DNA of 64,000 nucleotides from Streptomyces cinnamoneus (GTDB lineage Bacteria; Actinomycetota; Actinomycetes; Streptomycetales; Streptomycetaceae). The stretch spans positions 4,275,001 through 4,339,000 of the forward strand of contig NZ_PKFQ01000001.1 of assembly GCF_002939475.1 (NCBI RefSeq), in the 5' to 3' direction. Position numbers and translations under genes: made by a program. The notes beneath the pieces are model-generated. The model worked only from the letters and a program-made list of their open reading frames with translations, was not told the DNA's origin and searched no databases. Position 1 is the stretch's first letter, and each line of letters begins with the position of its first letter. Of the stretch, positions 15,866 to 24,242 are shown in pieces.

Positions 15866-16968
15866 AGAAGTTCGACAAGAACAAGCTGATCCTGGCTCTG
15901 GCCGCCCCGCTCCTGGCGATCGTGGCCGCCCTGGTGATCACCTCGGTCATCATCGCCTCGACCGGCGGGGACCCGTTCCACGCCTACGAGGTCATGATCG
16001 ACTTCGGCTCGAAGGCCGACAGCCAGGTCTGGATCATCAACAAGGCGACGCCGTACTACCTGTCGGCGCTGGCGGTGGCCATCGGCTTCCGGATGAACCT
16101 GTTCAACATCGGCGTCGACGGCCAGTACCGCATCGCGGCCTTCTTCGCCGCGGTCGTCGGCGGCGCGCTGACGCTGCCGGGCTTCATCCAGATCCCGGTG
16201 ATCATCATCGTGGCGATGGCGGTCGGCGCCGTCTGGGCCGGCATCGCCGGCCTGCTGAAGGTGACCCGCAACGTCAACGAGGTCATCAGCACGATCATGC
16301 TGAACGCCATCGGCGCCTCGGTCATCGGCTACTTCCTCCAGGACGGCCGGCTCGCGGAGAAGGAGGGCAACCTGATCCACACGCCCTACCTGCCCGACTC
16401 CGCGCACTTCTTCGAGATCCCGACCACGCCCAAGCCCGTCTACGGCTTCGTCGTGATCGCGGCCCTCGCGGGTGCCGCCTACTGGTTCGCCCTGAACCGC
16501 ACGCGCTTCGGCTTCGACCTGCGCACCGTCGGCCGGTCCGAGTCGGCCGCGCAGGCCAGCGGCGTGAGCGTCAAGCGCATGGTGATCACCGCCATGCTGC
16601 TCTCCGGCGCCATGGCCGGCCTCGTCGGCATGCCGACCCTGCTCGGCGTCTCGTACAACTACGGCACCGACTTCCCCACCGGCATCGGCTTCACGGGTAT
16701 CGCCATCGCGCTGCTCGGCCGCAACAACCCCGTCGGCATGGCCCTCGCGGCCCTGCTCTGGGGCTTCCTGGAGCGCACCGGCACCCAGCTGGAGTTCGAG
16801 GGCTACGCCCAGGAGATCGTCGGCGTGATCCAGGGCGTCATCGTCCTGTGCGTCGTCATCGCCTACGAGATCGTGCGCCGGTACGGACTCAAGGTCCAGC
16901 AGCGCAAGGTCGGCGAGGAGCTCGCCGCCCAGGCCCGTAAGAGCGACAAGGCGGAGGCCTCCGCATGA
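15862..16968 (+). CDS. Nucleoside ABC importer permease 1
   Basis: 368-residue membrane subunit of the branched-chain/ribose type permease family (BPD_transp_2). About nine to ten hydrophobic helices; characteristic stretches are FRMNLFNIGVDGQYRIAAFF near residue 75 and VNEVISTIMLNAIGASVIGY near 140, the latter being the coupling region for the ATPase. A substantial periplasmic-side loop lies around residues 155-190. GTG start overlaps the ATPase stop by 4 bases and its own stop overlaps the next gene (ATGA), so the whole importer is translationally coupled. Forms a heterodimeric pore with the following permease and imports nucleosides delivered by the PnrA-like lipoprotein. Confidence 0.92.
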   Translation: MKKFDKNKLILALAAPLLAIVAALVITSVIIASTGGDPFHAYEVMIDFGSKADSQVWIINKATPYYLSALAVAIGFRMNLFNIGVDGQYRIAAFFAAVVGGALTLPGFIQIPVIIIVAMAVGAVWAGIAGLLKVTRNVNEVISTIMLNAIGASVIGYFLQDGRLAEKEGNLIHTPYLPDSAHFFEIPTTPKPVYGFVVIAALAGAAYWFALNRTRFGFDLRTVGRSESAAQASGVSVKRMVITAMLLSGAMAGLVGMPTLLGVSYNYGTDFPTGIGFTGIAIALLGRNNPVGMALAALLWGFLERTGTQLEFEGYAQEIVGVIQGVIVLCVVIAYEIVRRYGLKVQQRKVGEELAAQARKSDKAEASA

Positions 16969-18254
16969 GTACGACCTTCACCTCCTCGCTCGCCGAGCGG
17001 CTGAGCGGAAAGAACAAGCAGGACAAGGGCCGGAAGCTCTCCTACCCCGTCGTCCTGCTCATGATCGCCGGCGCCCTGGTGCTGCTGTCGGCCGTCCGGG
17101 TCATCACCGACGCGGGCGACCTGACCTCCTCCGGCCAGTGGAGCGGCGCGCTCGGCGCGGCCGTGCCCATCGGCCTCGCGGGCCTGGGCGGCCTGTGGGC
17201 CGAGCGGGCCGGTGTCGTCAACATCGGCCTCGAAGGCATGATGATGCTCGGCACCTTCTCCGCCGGCTGGATCGGCTGGCAGCACGGCCCGTGGGCCGCC
17301 GCGGCCGCCGGCGTCGTCGGCGGTGCCCTCGGTGGTCTCATCCACGCCGTCGCCACCGTCACCTTCAACGTGGACCACATCATCTCCGGTGTGGCCATCA
17401 ACATCCTGGCGCTGGGTGTCACCCAGTACCTGGCCAAGATGTGGTTCGGCGCCGAGGGCAGCGCGGCCCAGCAGGCGGGCGGCAACGACAAGCAGTCGCC
17501 CGTCATGGACAACATGGGCACCTTCTCGATCCCCGGCCTGTCCGACTGGCTGAACTCGATCGAGAAGCACCACTGGTTCCTGGTCTCCGACGCGGCCGGC
17601 ATCCTCGACGGCCTCGTCACCGACGTCTCCTGGCTGACGATCGTCGCGGCGCTGCTGTTCGTGGTCACGTTCTTCGTGCTGTGGCGCTCCGCCTTCGGTC
17701 TGCGCCTGCGCTCCTGCGGCGAGAGCCCGGTGGCCGCCGAGTCCCTCGGCGTCAACGTCTACAAGTACAAGTACTGGGCCGTGGTCGTCTCCGGCGGCCT
17801 CGCGGGCCTCGGCGGCGCGTTCCTCGCCATCGGCACGCACATGTACTCCGACGGCCAGACCGGTGGCCGCGGCTACATCGGTCTCGCCACGATGATCTTC
17901 GGCAACTGGCGTCCGGGCGGCGTCGCGATGGGCGCGGGCCTGTTCGGCTTCATGGACAGCCTCCAGCTGCGCGCCGGCGGTCCGACCGTCCACGCGCTGC
18001 TGCTGCTCGTCGCGGTGCTGCTGGCGGGCCTGGCCCTGTGGCGCCTCAAGGCCGGCAAGAAGAAGCCGGCGGTCATCAGCGGCGTCGTGGCGGCGCTGCT
18101 CGTCCTCTGGTACGCGCTGACCAAGACCGTGCCGCTGGAGTTCGTCGACGCCACGCCGTACGTCGCGACGCTGCTGGTCCTGTCGCTGTCCGCACAACGC
18201 CTGCGGATGCCCAAGGCCGACGGCAAGCCGTACCGGAAGGGTCAGGGCAAGTGA
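16965..18254 (+). CDS. Nucleoside ABC importer permease 2
   Basis: 429-residue permease, longer than the usual 300-330. The core spans residues about 20-340, with GLGGLWAERAGVVNIGLEGM and FNVDHIISGVAINILALGV, both diagnostic of the second permease of BMP-type nucleoside importers. A C-terminal extension with three further hydrophobic segments (HALLLLVAVLLAGLALWRLK, VVAALLVLWYALTK, VATLLVLSLSAQRLRMP) accounts for the extra length. ATG overlaps the previous stop, and its own stop overlaps the cytidine deaminase start (GTGA). Partner of permease 1 in the membrane. Confidence 0.92.
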   Translation: MSTTFTSSLAERLSGKNKQDKGRKLSYPVVLLMIAGALVLLSAVRVITDAGDLTSSGQWSGALGAAVPIGLAGLGGLWAERAGVVNIGLEGMMMLGTFSAGWIGWQHGPWAAAAAGVVGGALGGLIHAVATVTFNVDHIISGVAINILALGVTQYLAKMWFGAEGSAAQQAGGNDKQSPVMDNMGTFSIPGLSDWLNSIEKHHWFLVSDAAGILDGLVTDVSWLTIVAALLFVVTFFVLWRSAFGLRLRSCGESPVAAESLGVNVYKYKYWAVVVSGGLAGLGGAFLAIGTHMYSDGQTGGRGYIGLATMIFGNWRPGGVAMGAGLFGFMDSLQLRAGGPTVHALLLLVAVLLAGLALWRLKAGKKKPAVISGVVAALLVLWYALTKTVPLEFVDATPYVATLLVLSLSAQRLRMPKADGKPYRKGQGK

Positions 18255-18646
18255 CCGACTCCCCGGACTGGGAGAGCCTGCGTGCGCGGGCCCGGGACGC
18301 CATGTCCCGGGCCTACGCCCCGTACTCCCGCTTCCCCGTCGGCTCGGCGGCCCTGGTGGACGACGGCCGCGTCGTCACCGGCTGCAACGTGGAGAACGCC
18401 GCCTACGGCGTCGCCCTCTGCGCCGAGTGCGGCATGGTCTCCGAGCTGATCGCCACGGGCGGCGGCCGTCTGACGCACTTCACCTGCTGCGACCGCCACG
18501 GCAACATCCTGATGCCGTGCGGCCGCTGCCGTCAGCTGCTGTGGGAGCACGGCGGCCCGGAGCTGGCGGTGGACACCACGAAGGGTGTCCGCCCGCTGTC
18601 GGAGCTGCTGCCCGACGCGTTTGGGCCCGCTGACCTGAATCGTTGA
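18251..18646 (+). CDS. cdd: Cytidine deaminase
   Basis: 131-residue homotetramer-type cytidine deaminase, converting cytidine and deoxycytidine to uridine and deoxyuridine in the cytosol. Seen: YAPYSRFPVGSAALVDDGR (substrate loop), CNVENAAYG, the zinc and proton-shuttle site CAECGMVSEL with catalytic Glu, and PCGRCRQLL supplying the other two zinc cysteines. The GTG overlaps the permease stop by four bases, so uptake and deamination are coupled. A clean hairpin follows and closes the operon. Length and motif order are standard. Confidence 0.95.
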   Translation: MTDSPDWESLRARARDAMSRAYAPYSRFPVGSAALVDDGRVVTGCNVENAAYGVALCAECGMVSELIATGGGRLTHFTCCDRHGNILMPCGRCRQLLWEHGGPELAVDTTKGVRPLSELLPDAFGPADLNR

Positions 18647-18661
18647 AGATGTCCCTAAGCG

Positions 18662-18691
18662 CCGGACGGGCTGATGTTTCAGCCCGTCCGG
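18662..18691 (+). terminator. Hairpin terminator after cdd
   Basis: Perfect 13-bp stem CCGGACGGGCTGA / TCAGCCCGTCCGG with a TGTT loop, 15 bp after the cdd stop. The phosphorylase gene follows 56 bp later, so either read-through is allowed or it has its own promoter. Confidence 0.8.
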
Positions 18692-18747
18692 GTCACTTTC
18701 CGGCCCCGGGAAGACCTGAGGACTACGAACCTAAGGAAAATGTGCTG

Positions 18748-20025
18748 ATGGACGCCATTTCCGTTATCCGCACCAAGCGCGACCGCGGCCGTCTGACCGA
18801 CGAGCAGATCGACTGGATGATCGACGCGTACACGCGCGGCGAGGTCGCCGACGAGCAGATGTCCTCGCTCGCCATGGCCATCCTGCTCAACGGCATGGAC
18901 CGTGCGGAGATCGCCCGCTGGACCGCCGCGATGATCAAGTCCGGCGAGCGCATGGACTTCTCGTCCCTCCCCGTCCCGACCGCGGACAAGCACTCCACGG
19001 GCGGCGTCGGCGACAAGATCACCCTGCCGCTGGCCCCGCTCGTCGCCGCGTGCGGCGCGGCCGTGCCGCAGCTGTCCGGCCGCGGCCTCGGCCACACGGG
19101 CGGCACCCTCGACAAGCTGGAGTCCATCCCCGGCTGGCGCGCCCTGCTGTCGAACGACGAGATGATGCAGGTCCTGCGTGACGTCGGCTCCGTCATCTGC
19201 GCGGCGGGCGACGGCCTGGCCCCGGCGGACAAGAAGCTCTACGCGCTGCGCGACGTGACCGGCACCGTGGAGGCGATCCCGCTGATCGCCAGCTCCATCA
19301 TGTCGAAGAAGATCGCGGAGGGTACGGGCTCGCTCGTGCTCGACGTCAAGGTCGGCTCCGGCGCCTTCATGAAGAACATCGAGGACGCGCGCGAGCTGGC
19401 GTCGACGATGGTGGGCCTGGGCACCGACCACGGCGTCAAGACCGTGGCCCTGCTCACCGACATGTCCACCCCCCTCGGCCTCACCGCGGGCAACGCCCTT
19501 GAGGTCCGCGAGTCGGTGGAGGTCCTGGCGGGCGGCGGCCCGGCGGACGTCGTCGAGCTCACCATCGCCCTGGCCCGCGAGATGCTCGACGCGGCCGGCA
19601 TCAAGGACGCCGACCCGGCCAAGGCCCTGGCGGACGGCTCGGCCATGGACCACTGGCGCCGCATGATCATCGCCCAGGGCGGTGACCCGGACGCGACCCT
19701 GCCGGTGGCCCGCGAGCAGCACGTGGTGACGGCCGCCGAGTCCGGTGTCCTCAGCAAGCTCGACGCCTACGCCGTCGGCGTCTCCGCCTGGCGCCTGGGC
19801 GCGGGCCGCGCCCGCAAGGAGGACCCGGTGCAGGCCGGCGCGGGCATCGAGATGCACGCCAAGCCGGGCGACACGGTGGTCGCCGGTCAGCCGCTGATGA
19901 CGCTGCACACGGACACGCCGGAGAAGTTCGACTACGCGCTGAAGGCCCTGGAGGGCGGCGTGGAGATCGCGGCGGCGGGCACGGCGTTCACGCCGAACCC
20001 GATCGTGCTGGACCGCATCGCGTAA
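18748..20025 (+). CDS. deoA: Thymidine / pyrimidine-nucleoside phosphorylase
   Basis: 425-residue enzyme splitting thymidine, deoxyuridine or uridine with phosphate into base and (deoxy)ribose-1-phosphate. Seen: residues 1-65 alpha domain (DAISVIRTKRDRGRLTDEQI), the phosphate loop KHSTGGVGDKITLPLAP at about 78-94, SGRGLGHTGGTLDKLESIPG, SSIMSKKIAEGTGSLVLDVK with substrate-binding Ser/Lys, and the C-terminal barrel-sandwich domain. ATG 18748 chosen for AAGGA ten bases upstream and for family length; the frame is open back to 18643 but without similarity. Sits directly after cdd, whose product (deoxy)uridine it can use. Strong terminator follows. Confidence 0.95.
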   Translation: MDAISVIRTKRDRGRLTDEQIDWMIDAYTRGEVADEQMSSLAMAILLNGMDRAEIARWTAAMIKSGERMDFSSLPVPTADKHSTGGVGDKITLPLAPLVAACGAAVPQLSGRGLGHTGGTLDKLESIPGWRALLSNDEMMQVLRDVGSVICAAGDGLAPADKKLYALRDVTGTVEAIPLIASSIMSKKIAEGTGSLVLDVKVGSGAFMKNIEDARELASTMVGLGTDHGVKTVALLTDMSTPLGLTAGNALEVRESVEVLAGGGPADVVELTIALAREMLDAAGIKDADPAKALADGSAMDHWRRMIIAQGGDPDATLPVAREQHVVTAAESGVLSKLDAYAVGVSAWRLGAGRARKEDPVQAGAGIEMHAKPGDTVVAGQPLMTLHTDTPEKFDYALKALEGGVEIAAAGTAFTPNPIVLDRIA

Positions 20026-20042
20026 GCGGTCGCTGCGGATCT

Positions 20043-20072
20043 GACGGGCCGGCGGACATCCGCCGGCCCGTC
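20043..20072 (+). terminator. Rho-independent terminator after deoA
   Basis: 13-bp perfect stem GACGGGCCGGCGG / CCGCCGGCCCGTC with ACAT loop, followed by GTCTTTTC: an unusually canonical terminator with a T-run for this genome. Confidence 0.9.
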
Positions 20073-20160
20073 GTCTTTTCCCGGCTCAAAGTGATCCTTA
20101 TGTCTCCATCTCTGCCATGCTGATCGCCTTATGGTCCGTGGGTGAGGAGCGTGGTGCGCG

Positions 20161-20850
20161 ATGAAGACGATCGGCCTGATCGGCGGGATGAGCTGGGAGT
20201 CGACGGCGGAGTACTACCGGCTCCTCAACGAGCTGACACGCGACCGGCTCGGCGGGCTCCACTCGGCCCGGTGCGTGCTGTACTCGGTGGACTTCGCGGA
20301 CATCGAGCGGTTGCAGACGGAGGGCCGCTGGGCGGAGGCCGGCGAGACGCTGGCGGCGGCGGCCCGGTCCCTGGCCGCGGCCGGCGCCGACATGGTGCTG
20401 ATCTGCACCAACACCATGCACAAGGTCGCCGACGGCGTGGAGGCGGCCGTGTCGATCCCGCTCCTGCACCTGGCCGACGCCACCGCCGAGGCCGTAAGGG
20501 CGGCGGGCCTGCGCCGGGTCGGCCTGCTGGGCACGGCGTTCACGATGGAACAGGACTTCTACCGGGGCCGCCTGGAGGCCGGCGGGCTCGACGTCCTCGT
20601 GCCGGACGCCGAGGGGCGCGCGCTGGTCCACCGGGTGATCTACGAGGAGCTGTGCCTGGGCGTGGTCCAGGACGCCTCGCGCGCCGCGTACCGGAAGGTC
20701 ATCGAAGACCTCGTCGCCGACGGCGCGGAGGGCGTCATCCTGGGCTGCACGGAGATCGAGCTGCTCGTCGGCCCGGCCGACAGCCCGGTGCCCGTCTTCC
20801 CCACCGCGCGCCTGCACGCGGAGGCCGCGGTGGCGGCCGCGCTGGAGTGA
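20161..20850 (+). CDS. Aspartate/glutamate racemase family protein (YgeA-like)
   Basis: 229-residue cofactor-independent racemase of the Asp/Glu/hydantoin superfamily. Two-domain alpha/beta fold with the two catalytic cysteines in MVLICTNTMHKV (first half) and EGVILGCTEIELL (second half), plus the N-terminal IGLIGGMSWESTAEYY and LGTAFTMEQDFY. This pattern is that of YgeA-type broad-specificity amino-acid racemases rather than MurI. ATG 20161; the upstream GTG 20152 is in another frame. Stands alone between the deoA terminator and the methyltransferase fusion, 136 bp before the latter. Substrate unknown. Confidence 0.9.
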   Translation: MKTIGLIGGMSWESTAEYYRLLNELTRDRLGGLHSARCVLYSVDFADIERLQTEGRWAEAGETLAAAARSLAAAGADMVLICTNTMHKVADGVEAAVSIPLLHLADATAEAVRAAGLRRVGLLGTAFTMEQDFYRGRLEAGGLDVLVPDAEGRALVHRVIYEELCLGVVQDASRAAYRKVIEDLVADGAEGVILGCTEIELLVGPADSPVPVFPTARLHAEAAVAAALE

Positions 20851-20951
20851 GGACCCGTTGGCTGGGGACGGGCAAAGGGACGGATCGTCACGGCCCTGGA
20901 GAGGCGAGGGGAGGCGCGTCGGGGGAGGGCCGGGGGCGCCGCACCGGAAGA

Positions 20952-20971
20952 GGGCCCACCCTGGTGGGCCC
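20952..20971. repeat. Inverted repeat just upstream of the methyltransferase start
   Basis: GGGCCCACC CT GGTGGGCCC, a perfect 9-bp stem with a 2-nt centre, 16 bp before the next ATG and 100 bp after the racemase stop. Could be an operator or a terminator; too tight a loop for a good terminator. Confidence 0.5.
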
Positions 20972-20986
20972 CTAAGCTGCCGGTCC

Positions 20987-22174
20987 ATGACCGAACCGGA
21001 CTTCCTGACCACCGTCCGCACGTTCTACGACGCCGTGGCCGTCGACTACGCGGACCGCTACCGCGACCAGTTGGCGGCCAAGCCGCTGGAACGGGCGATG
21101 CTCGCGGGCTTCGCGGACCTCGTCCGGGGTGGGGGCGGCGGACCGGTGGCCGATCTGGGATGCGGCGAGGGCCGTGTGACCGCGCACCTGCACGCCCTGG
21201 GGCTGTCCGTGCGCGGGATCGACCTGTCCCCACGGATGATCGAGCTGGCCCGCCGGGACCGTCCCGGCCTGCGGTTCGACGTGGGGTCGATGCTCGCCCT
21301 GGACCTCCCGGACGGCGCGCTTGCCGGCGCGCTTGCCTGGTACTCGATCATCCACACGCCGCAGGAGCGGCTGCCGGACCTCTTCGCCGAACTCCACCGG
21401 GTGCTGGCACCCGGCGGCCACGCGCTGATCGCCTTCCAGGTCGGCGACGAGCCTCTGCACCTGGAGGGGCCCTTCGGCCACGACGTGTCGCTCGACTTCC
21501 ACCGGCGGCGGCCGGACCGCATCGCGGAGCTGCTCGGGGAGGCGGGACTGGACGTGACGGCACGGATGGTGCGCGAGCCGGAGGACGGCGTGGAGAAGGT
21601 CGAGCAGGCCTTCCTGATCGCCCGCAAGGCCCCCGAACCCCACCGGTTCGATCTCGTGCAGATAGCCGACGGCGACGACGTCACGCCGGAACTCCGCCGG
21701 CAACTGACCGACTGCTGGACCGAGGTCACCAATGCGGGCGGTGCCGCCGGGTTCCCGTTCCCGCCCGTCGGCCACGGCGAGGTGGCGCCGGCGGTGGAGA
21801 AGCTCGCCGGCCGCCTCGACGCCCGGAACAGCCGCCTCGTCCTCGCGCGGGTCGGCGACGCCCTCGCGGGCTGGGTCTTCCTCAGCCGCGACCCCGACCG
21901 GCTGGTCGCCCACTGGGGCACGCTCCACCACCTCCAGACCCACCCGGACTTCCGCGGCCGCGGCATCGGCTCCGCGCTCGTCCGCAGGGCGCGGGACGTC
22001 GCGCGCGACGAACTGGGCCTGGAACAGCTGCGCCTGGCGGCCCGCGGCGGCGAGGGCCTGGAAGCGTTCTACGAACGGCTCGGCTGGCGCGAGACCGGTC
22101 GCTGGCCGTCCGCGCTGCGCTTCACCCCCGACGACACGCGCGACGAGGTCCTCATGACGCTCGCACCGCTGTGA
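20987..22174 (+). CDS. SAM-dependent methyltransferase fused to GNAT acetyltransferase
   Basis: 395-residue two-domain protein. Residues about 1-220 are a class I methyltransferase: VADLGCGEGRVTAHLHALG (SAM motif I), RGIDLSPRMIELARRD, and LDLPDGALAGALAWYSIIHT before the motif-III-like HRVLAPGGHALIAFQV. Residues about 225-395 are a GNAT N-acetyltransferase: LVLARVGDALAGWVFLSRD, the acetyl-CoA loop HPDFRGRGIGSALVRRARD, and ARGGEGLEAFYERLGWRETG. Continuous in one frame with no stop or linker gap, so the fusion is real in this sequence. ATG 20987; the upstream open frame is non-coding. Substrates unknown. Confidence 0.85.
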   Translation: MTEPDFLTTVRTFYDAVAVDYADRYRDQLAAKPLERAMLAGFADLVRGGGGGPVADLGCGEGRVTAHLHALGLSVRGIDLSPRMIELARRDRPGLRFDVGSMLALDLPDGALAGALAWYSIIHTPQERLPDLFAELHRVLAPGGHALIAFQVGDEPLHLEGPFGHDVSLDFHRRRPDRIAELLGEAGLDVTARMVREPEDGVEKVEQAFLIARKAPEPHRFDLVQIADGDDVTPELRRQLTDCWTEVTNAGGAAGFPFPPVGHGEVAPAVEKLAGRLDARNSRLVLARVGDALAGWVFLSRDPDRLVAHWGTLHHLQTHPDFRGRGIGSALVRRARDVARDELGLEQLRLAARGGEGLEAFYERLGWRETGRWPSALRFTPDDTRDEVLMTLAPL

Positions 22175-22184
22175 GCGGGGCGCG

Positions 22185-22634
22185 TCACCCCTGAGGCAGG
22201 TCGAACACCATGAGGATCACGGCCAGTGGCGGGAGCAGGGCGCACCACGCCGCGAGCCTGCGGGCGGCGGCGTATCGCATGCGCGGCGGCAGGGCCCAGG
22301 AGACCAGGAGCATCAGGGGCGTGGCGGTGAACGTCGCGTACAGGCACCAGACGATGCCGGCGAGGGCCTGGTTGAGCGCCCGGGAGCAGTGGTCGGGTCC
22401 GCAACTGTCCGTGGCCATCGGGGAGAGCCCGCCGAAGAGCACGGCCACGGGCACGAGCAGCAGGGCCAGCCCCGTGGCCCAGCCGGGCGCGAGCCAGGGG
22501 TGCCGGTCACGGTCGGCGGGTCCGAGGGGCCCGTCCCCGGGTGCGTTCTCCGTGGCGTCGGCGGCGTCCGCGGCGTTGGCGGAGGCCCACGCCCGCCGCA
22601 GCTCGTCGTCGGTCAGTGTCCCGTGGCTGTTCAT
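22185..22634 (-). CDS. Hypothetical membrane protein, 3 TM segments
   Basis: 149 residues. The first 45 are polar and acidic (LTDDELRRAWASANAADAAD), then comes ATGLALLLVPVAVLFGG, a loop with two cysteines in DSCGPDHCSRAL (a possible extracytoplasmic disulfide), then IVWCLYATFTATPLMLLVSW, a basic loop, and a last span LLPPLAVILMVF. I do not recognise the family. Convergent with the methyltransferase fusion (10 bp between stops). ATG at 22634 preceded by a weak G-rich stretch. Confidence 0.6.
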   Translation of the reverse strand: MNSHGTLTDDELRRAWASANAADAADATENAPGDGPLGPADRDRHPWLAPGWATGLALLLVPVAVLFGGLSPMATDSCGPDHCSRALNQALAGIVWCLYATFTATPLMLLVSWALPPRMRYAAARRLAAWCALLPPLAVILMVFDLPQG

Positions 22635-22710
22635 GCCCTCAGTGAATCCCGCGCACGGGCCGCCCGGCCTCGTCCCGGGTACTCAGGAGGGGCGGGTGCG
22701 GATACTCATT

Positions 22711-23241
22711 TCACCGTACGGGCGAGGTGAGGCACCGTTCGGACACCGCCCGGCCGTGTGCCCGCTGCCGCTTCGCGTACGACCAGGTCACCGCGGTCAT
22801 CAGGGCCGGGATGGCGAACAGCGGGGCGAAGACGAAGGCCCAGACGGTGTGTGCCGTACCGCTCGTCATGTACGTCCGGCTCTCGACGGTGAAGGCGACC
22901 ACGACTTGCCACAGGGCGGCCAGGACGAGGACGGCCGAGGCCGTCCAGGCCAGCCGGGCGAGGGTCCGGGGGCGCAGCGGCCGCCACCGGTCGCTGACGA
23001 GGAGCAGCGGAAAGAGGGCGGCCGCTTCGGAGAGGACGGAGAGACCGACGACGTAGGCGATGCCCCAGCCCGGGATGGCGAAGACGTCCCGAAGGACCTG
23101 CTCGCTGTAACCGACGTAGACGCCGGACGCCATGGCGACGCGCCACAGCCCGGACGGGAGGGCGCACAGGGCGATGGCGTGGGCGGCCCGACGGGCCCAG
23201 AGGGGAGCGGGGACGCTGACGGGGGCGGTCGCGGTGGTCAT
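22711..23241 (-). CDS. Hypothetical membrane protein, about 4 TM segments
   Basis: 176 residues from ATG 23241 (ATG 23250 adds three residues). Hydrophobic spans around IPGWGIAYVVGLSVLSEAAALF, a short basic loop WRPLRPRTLARL, then AWTASAVLVLAALWQVVVAF and HTVWAFVFAPLFAIPALMTA. The N-terminal motif HAIALCALPSGLWRVAMASG is shared with many uncharacterised actinobacterial membrane proteins. Same strand as the preceding hypothetical gene with a 76-bp gap. No function can be assigned. Confidence 0.6.
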   Translation of the reverse strand: MTTATAPVSVPAPLWARRAAHAIALCALPSGLWRVAMASGVYVGYSEQVLRDVFAIPGWGIAYVVGLSVLSEAAALFPLLLVSDRWRPLRPRTLARLAWTASAVLVLAALWQVVVAFTVESRTYMTSGTAHTVWAFVFAPLFAIPALMTAVTWSYAKRQRAHGRAVSERCLTSPVR

Positions 23242-23372
23242 GACGTACATGCTGGCCGCGGACGTACCGGCCCCGCTTCGGCCGCGCCGGCAGACCGCCT
23301 CCGCCGTCCGGCGGAGGGCGCACCCGGCTGGGGGAGGAGCCGGGTGGCCGCTGAATCACCCCAGGGACTTCC

Positions 23373-23458
23373 ATGGGCAGCACGGACAGTGGTGCGTACG
23401 AGAGGTTCACGGCCGAGGAGCGCGGATCGCTGAGCTGTGGGGCGTTGCCGGTGCCGGG
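23373..23458 (+). pseudogene. Possible 5' remnant of a decayed gene
   Basis: ATG at 23373 with AGGGA nine bases upstream begins MGSTDSGAYERFTAEERGS, which reads like the start of a real small protein (the YERFTAEER segment occurs at the N-terminus of small DUF1801/YdeI-like proteins as I recall them). Continuation runs antisense through the ATP-binding protein gene and loses any similarity, so only the first 20-odd codons look genuine. Weak evidence. Confidence 0.25.
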
Positions 23459-24031
23459 TCATCGGGGGTGGGCGTCGTGGACGTGCCGCCGCATCGCGAC
23501 GGTCGCTGCTACGGCACGTTGCTTGCTGCCGCTGTCCACGGCCCGGCGCTGGGCGGCGCCGAGTCGGGCGCACTCGCCGCACGTGTCACGCGCCCAAGCC
23601 GGCTCGGCCTTGGGTGCCGGCGCGCCCAGCGTGAACCACATCGCCTTCCCGGCCCCGCCGCCCTGTGCGCAGAACCCCCAGGCGTCCGCGCTGCCCTCGA
23701 TCAGCGTCAGGCCACGCCCCGACTCGTCCTCGCCCGAGGCGCTGCGCCGACGGCTCTCCGGCACGCCGGGTGCGTTGTCGTGGACGAGCACGAGGAGTTG
23801 ATCGAGGCTCGTCCACTCGGCGAGGACGGTGACGGGGGTGTCGCAGCCCCCGGCCCGGCAGGCGTTGACGGCGTTGGTGACAGCTTCCGAGGACAGGACG
23901 ACGGCGGTGTCGGTCAGATCGGTGCGCTTGGCCGCGGCGAGCAGCGCACGCACCACTTCGCGAACGATGCGGACCCATGCGGGGTGGGGTGGGAAGACGA
24001 GGGAGCAGTCGCTGGCCGGGCTAGTTGTCAT
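23459..24031 (-). CDS. Anti-sigma-factor-like ATP-binding protein (HATPase_c)
   Basis: 190-residue GHKL ATPase of the RsbW/SpoIIAB-like group that is very numerous in Streptomyces. Seen: the N box DTAVVLSSEAVTNAVNAC at about residue 40, the G1 box VLVHDNAPGVPESR and the G2 box GRGLTLIEGSADAWGF, with an unusual cysteine-containing C-terminal tail (about 45 residues, DTCGECARLG) beyond the usual end. ATG 24031 with GGAGACG upstream. Divergent from a DUF397 gene. These proteins typically act with a DUF397 protein and an XRE regulator in developmental or antibiotic control; the XRE gene is not present here. Kinase/anti-sigma target unknown. Confidence 0.82.
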   Translation of the reverse strand: MTTSPASDCSLVFPPHPAWVRIVREVVRALLAAAKRTDLTDTAVVLSSEAVTNAVNACRAGGCDTPVTVLAEWTSLDQLLVLVHDNAPGVPESRRRSASGEDESGRGLTLIEGSADAWGFCAQGGGAGKAMWFTLGAPAPKAEPAWARDTCGECARLGAAQRRAVDSGSKQRAVAATVAMRRHVHDAHPR

Positions 24032-24195
24032 GGGGCGTCTCCTGGGGAGGTGGGGGGCCGCTCGCGGTGGCGTTGCCCGCGCCAACTACCTACGGTGCGA
24101 GTGCACTTCCGCGCGCCAGCGTCCTGGCGAGTCGCGTCGACCGTAGTAATAAGTTTCCGGAGACCGCCCCTGAGAGCCAGGAAGCCGAAGACTCC

Positions 24196-24225
24196 TTGAG
24201 CTTGATTCAACATGTGCTCTACGAA
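24196..24225 (+). promoter_or_regulatory. Putative promoter of the DUF397 gene
   Basis: TTGAGC (24196-24201), 18-bp spacer, TACGAA (24220-24225) in a locally A/T-richer stretch, 17 bp before the ATG, which has AGGTGG as Shine-Dalgarno. Confidence 0.4.
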
Positions 24226-24242
24226 TTGAGATAGGTGGCGAG

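Noticed and set aside
18643-18747. N-terminal extension of thymidine phosphorylase from the upstream start
   Set aside because: It would translate through the cdd terminator hairpin and adds residues absent from the family; ATG 18748 has AAGGA upstream.
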